From: Allomuricauda sp. CAU 1633
GTDB lineage: Bacteria; Bacteroidota; Bacteroidia; Flavobacteriales; Flavobacteriaceae
Assembly: GCF_017313225.1 (NCBI RefSeq)
Contig: NZ_JAFLNE010000001.1
Coordinates: 1,044,499-1,108,498 of the forward strand
Reading direction: 5' to 3'
Length of the DNA stretch: 64,000 nucleotides
The notes under the pieces are model-generated. The model did not search any database, was not told the DNA's origin, and saw only the letters and a program-made list of their open reading frames with translations. Positions 63,961-64,000 of the stretch are shown piece by piece. The position numbers and the translations under genes are program-made. How positions within the stretch are numbered: the stretch's first letter is position 1; each line of letters starts with the position of its first letter.

Positions 63961-64000
63961 GAGTGAAGAAGTTCATATACATATTGTAACGACAGCGTAA

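Noticed and set aside
63855..64000. tRNA or rRNA leader at the window end
   Set aside because: Promoter resembles those of stable RNAs, but no cloverleaf or rRNA sequence is visible before the edge.

Overview
The window looks like chromosomal DNA of a marine-type member of the Bacteroidota, family Flavobacteriaceae (a Muricauda/Allomuricauda-like genome would fit; this is inference from gene content, not a search). The evidence is: TAnnTTTG -7 promoter boxes with few Shine-Dalgarno sites, lipoproteins with Cys-Ser-Asp/Lys-Asp-Asp surface-export tails, a TonB receptor/HmuY pair, a Porin_10-type porin, DUF6090/GSCFA/DUF4230/DUF6607 families, and intergenic palindromes of the 'ccctgagcgaagtcgaaggg' type. 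No rRNA, tRNA, complete IS element or CRISPR array was seen.

Layout. 1-6951 (minus): the end-truncated penicillin-binding protein 1C gene behind a giant thioester alpha-2-macroglobulin, a periplasmic defence/peptidoglycan pair. 7172-10732: an NTF2-like secreted protein, then a minus-strand run M23 peptidase - MerR regulator - LemA - two TPM-domain proteins. 10856-15739 (plus): alaS followed closely by DUF6090, GSCFA and DUF4230 proteins. 15707-18363 (minus): aromatic amino acid hydroxylase, DUF4136 lipoprotein and a 53-residue Cys-rich DUF5522 protein. 18535-22401 (plus): HExxH membrane protein, ACC-deaminase-like PLP enzyme, glucosaminidase-LysM lipoprotein, a 490-bp mosaic of palindromic repeats, and hemL. 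22398-25852 (minus): thioredoxin-reductase-like oxidoreductase with a Tat-like N-terminus, a small membrane protein, AraC and XRE regulators and a leucine-rich-repeat lipoprotein.

26008-28717 is accessory and AT-rich. A small unknown gene faces the XRE regulator across repeated GTATTGTA operators. Then comes a compact three-gene minus-strand module: an intact RelA/SpoT-type nucleotide synthetase, a four-helix membrane protein, and a ComEC-like metallo-beta-lactamase-fold hydrolase. Inverted core-site-like sequences bracket the synthetase gene and an imperfect hairpin follows it, like integron gene cassettes. This is the best candidate for an undescribed system.

29011-36854: an AsmA/DUF748-like protein, then a heme/iron acquisition locus (HmuY lipoprotein, TonB receptor, divergent DUF6607 and FMN-binding proteins, PchR-like AraC regulator). 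36862-44259: adenylate-cyclase-domain membrane protein, DUF5367, NmrA-like reductase, DUF3307-SatD pair with a 28-bp operator array, Spy/CpxP-like protein, and a DUF5117-type zinc metalloprotease. 44526-52345: an acidic secreted protein built from 35-residue repeats, a small-RNA-like intergenic unit, a DASS transporter, lysS, a thioredoxin-fold protein, a membrane LuxR regulator, Pmp3/YqaE, a lipoprotein and lipB. 52472-61524: several secreted proteins of unknown function, a DUF3108-like and an OmpA-family protein, a large lipoprotein and rnhB. The window ends with a Porin_10-type porin and a strong promoter that drives either a small RNA or the leader of the next gene.
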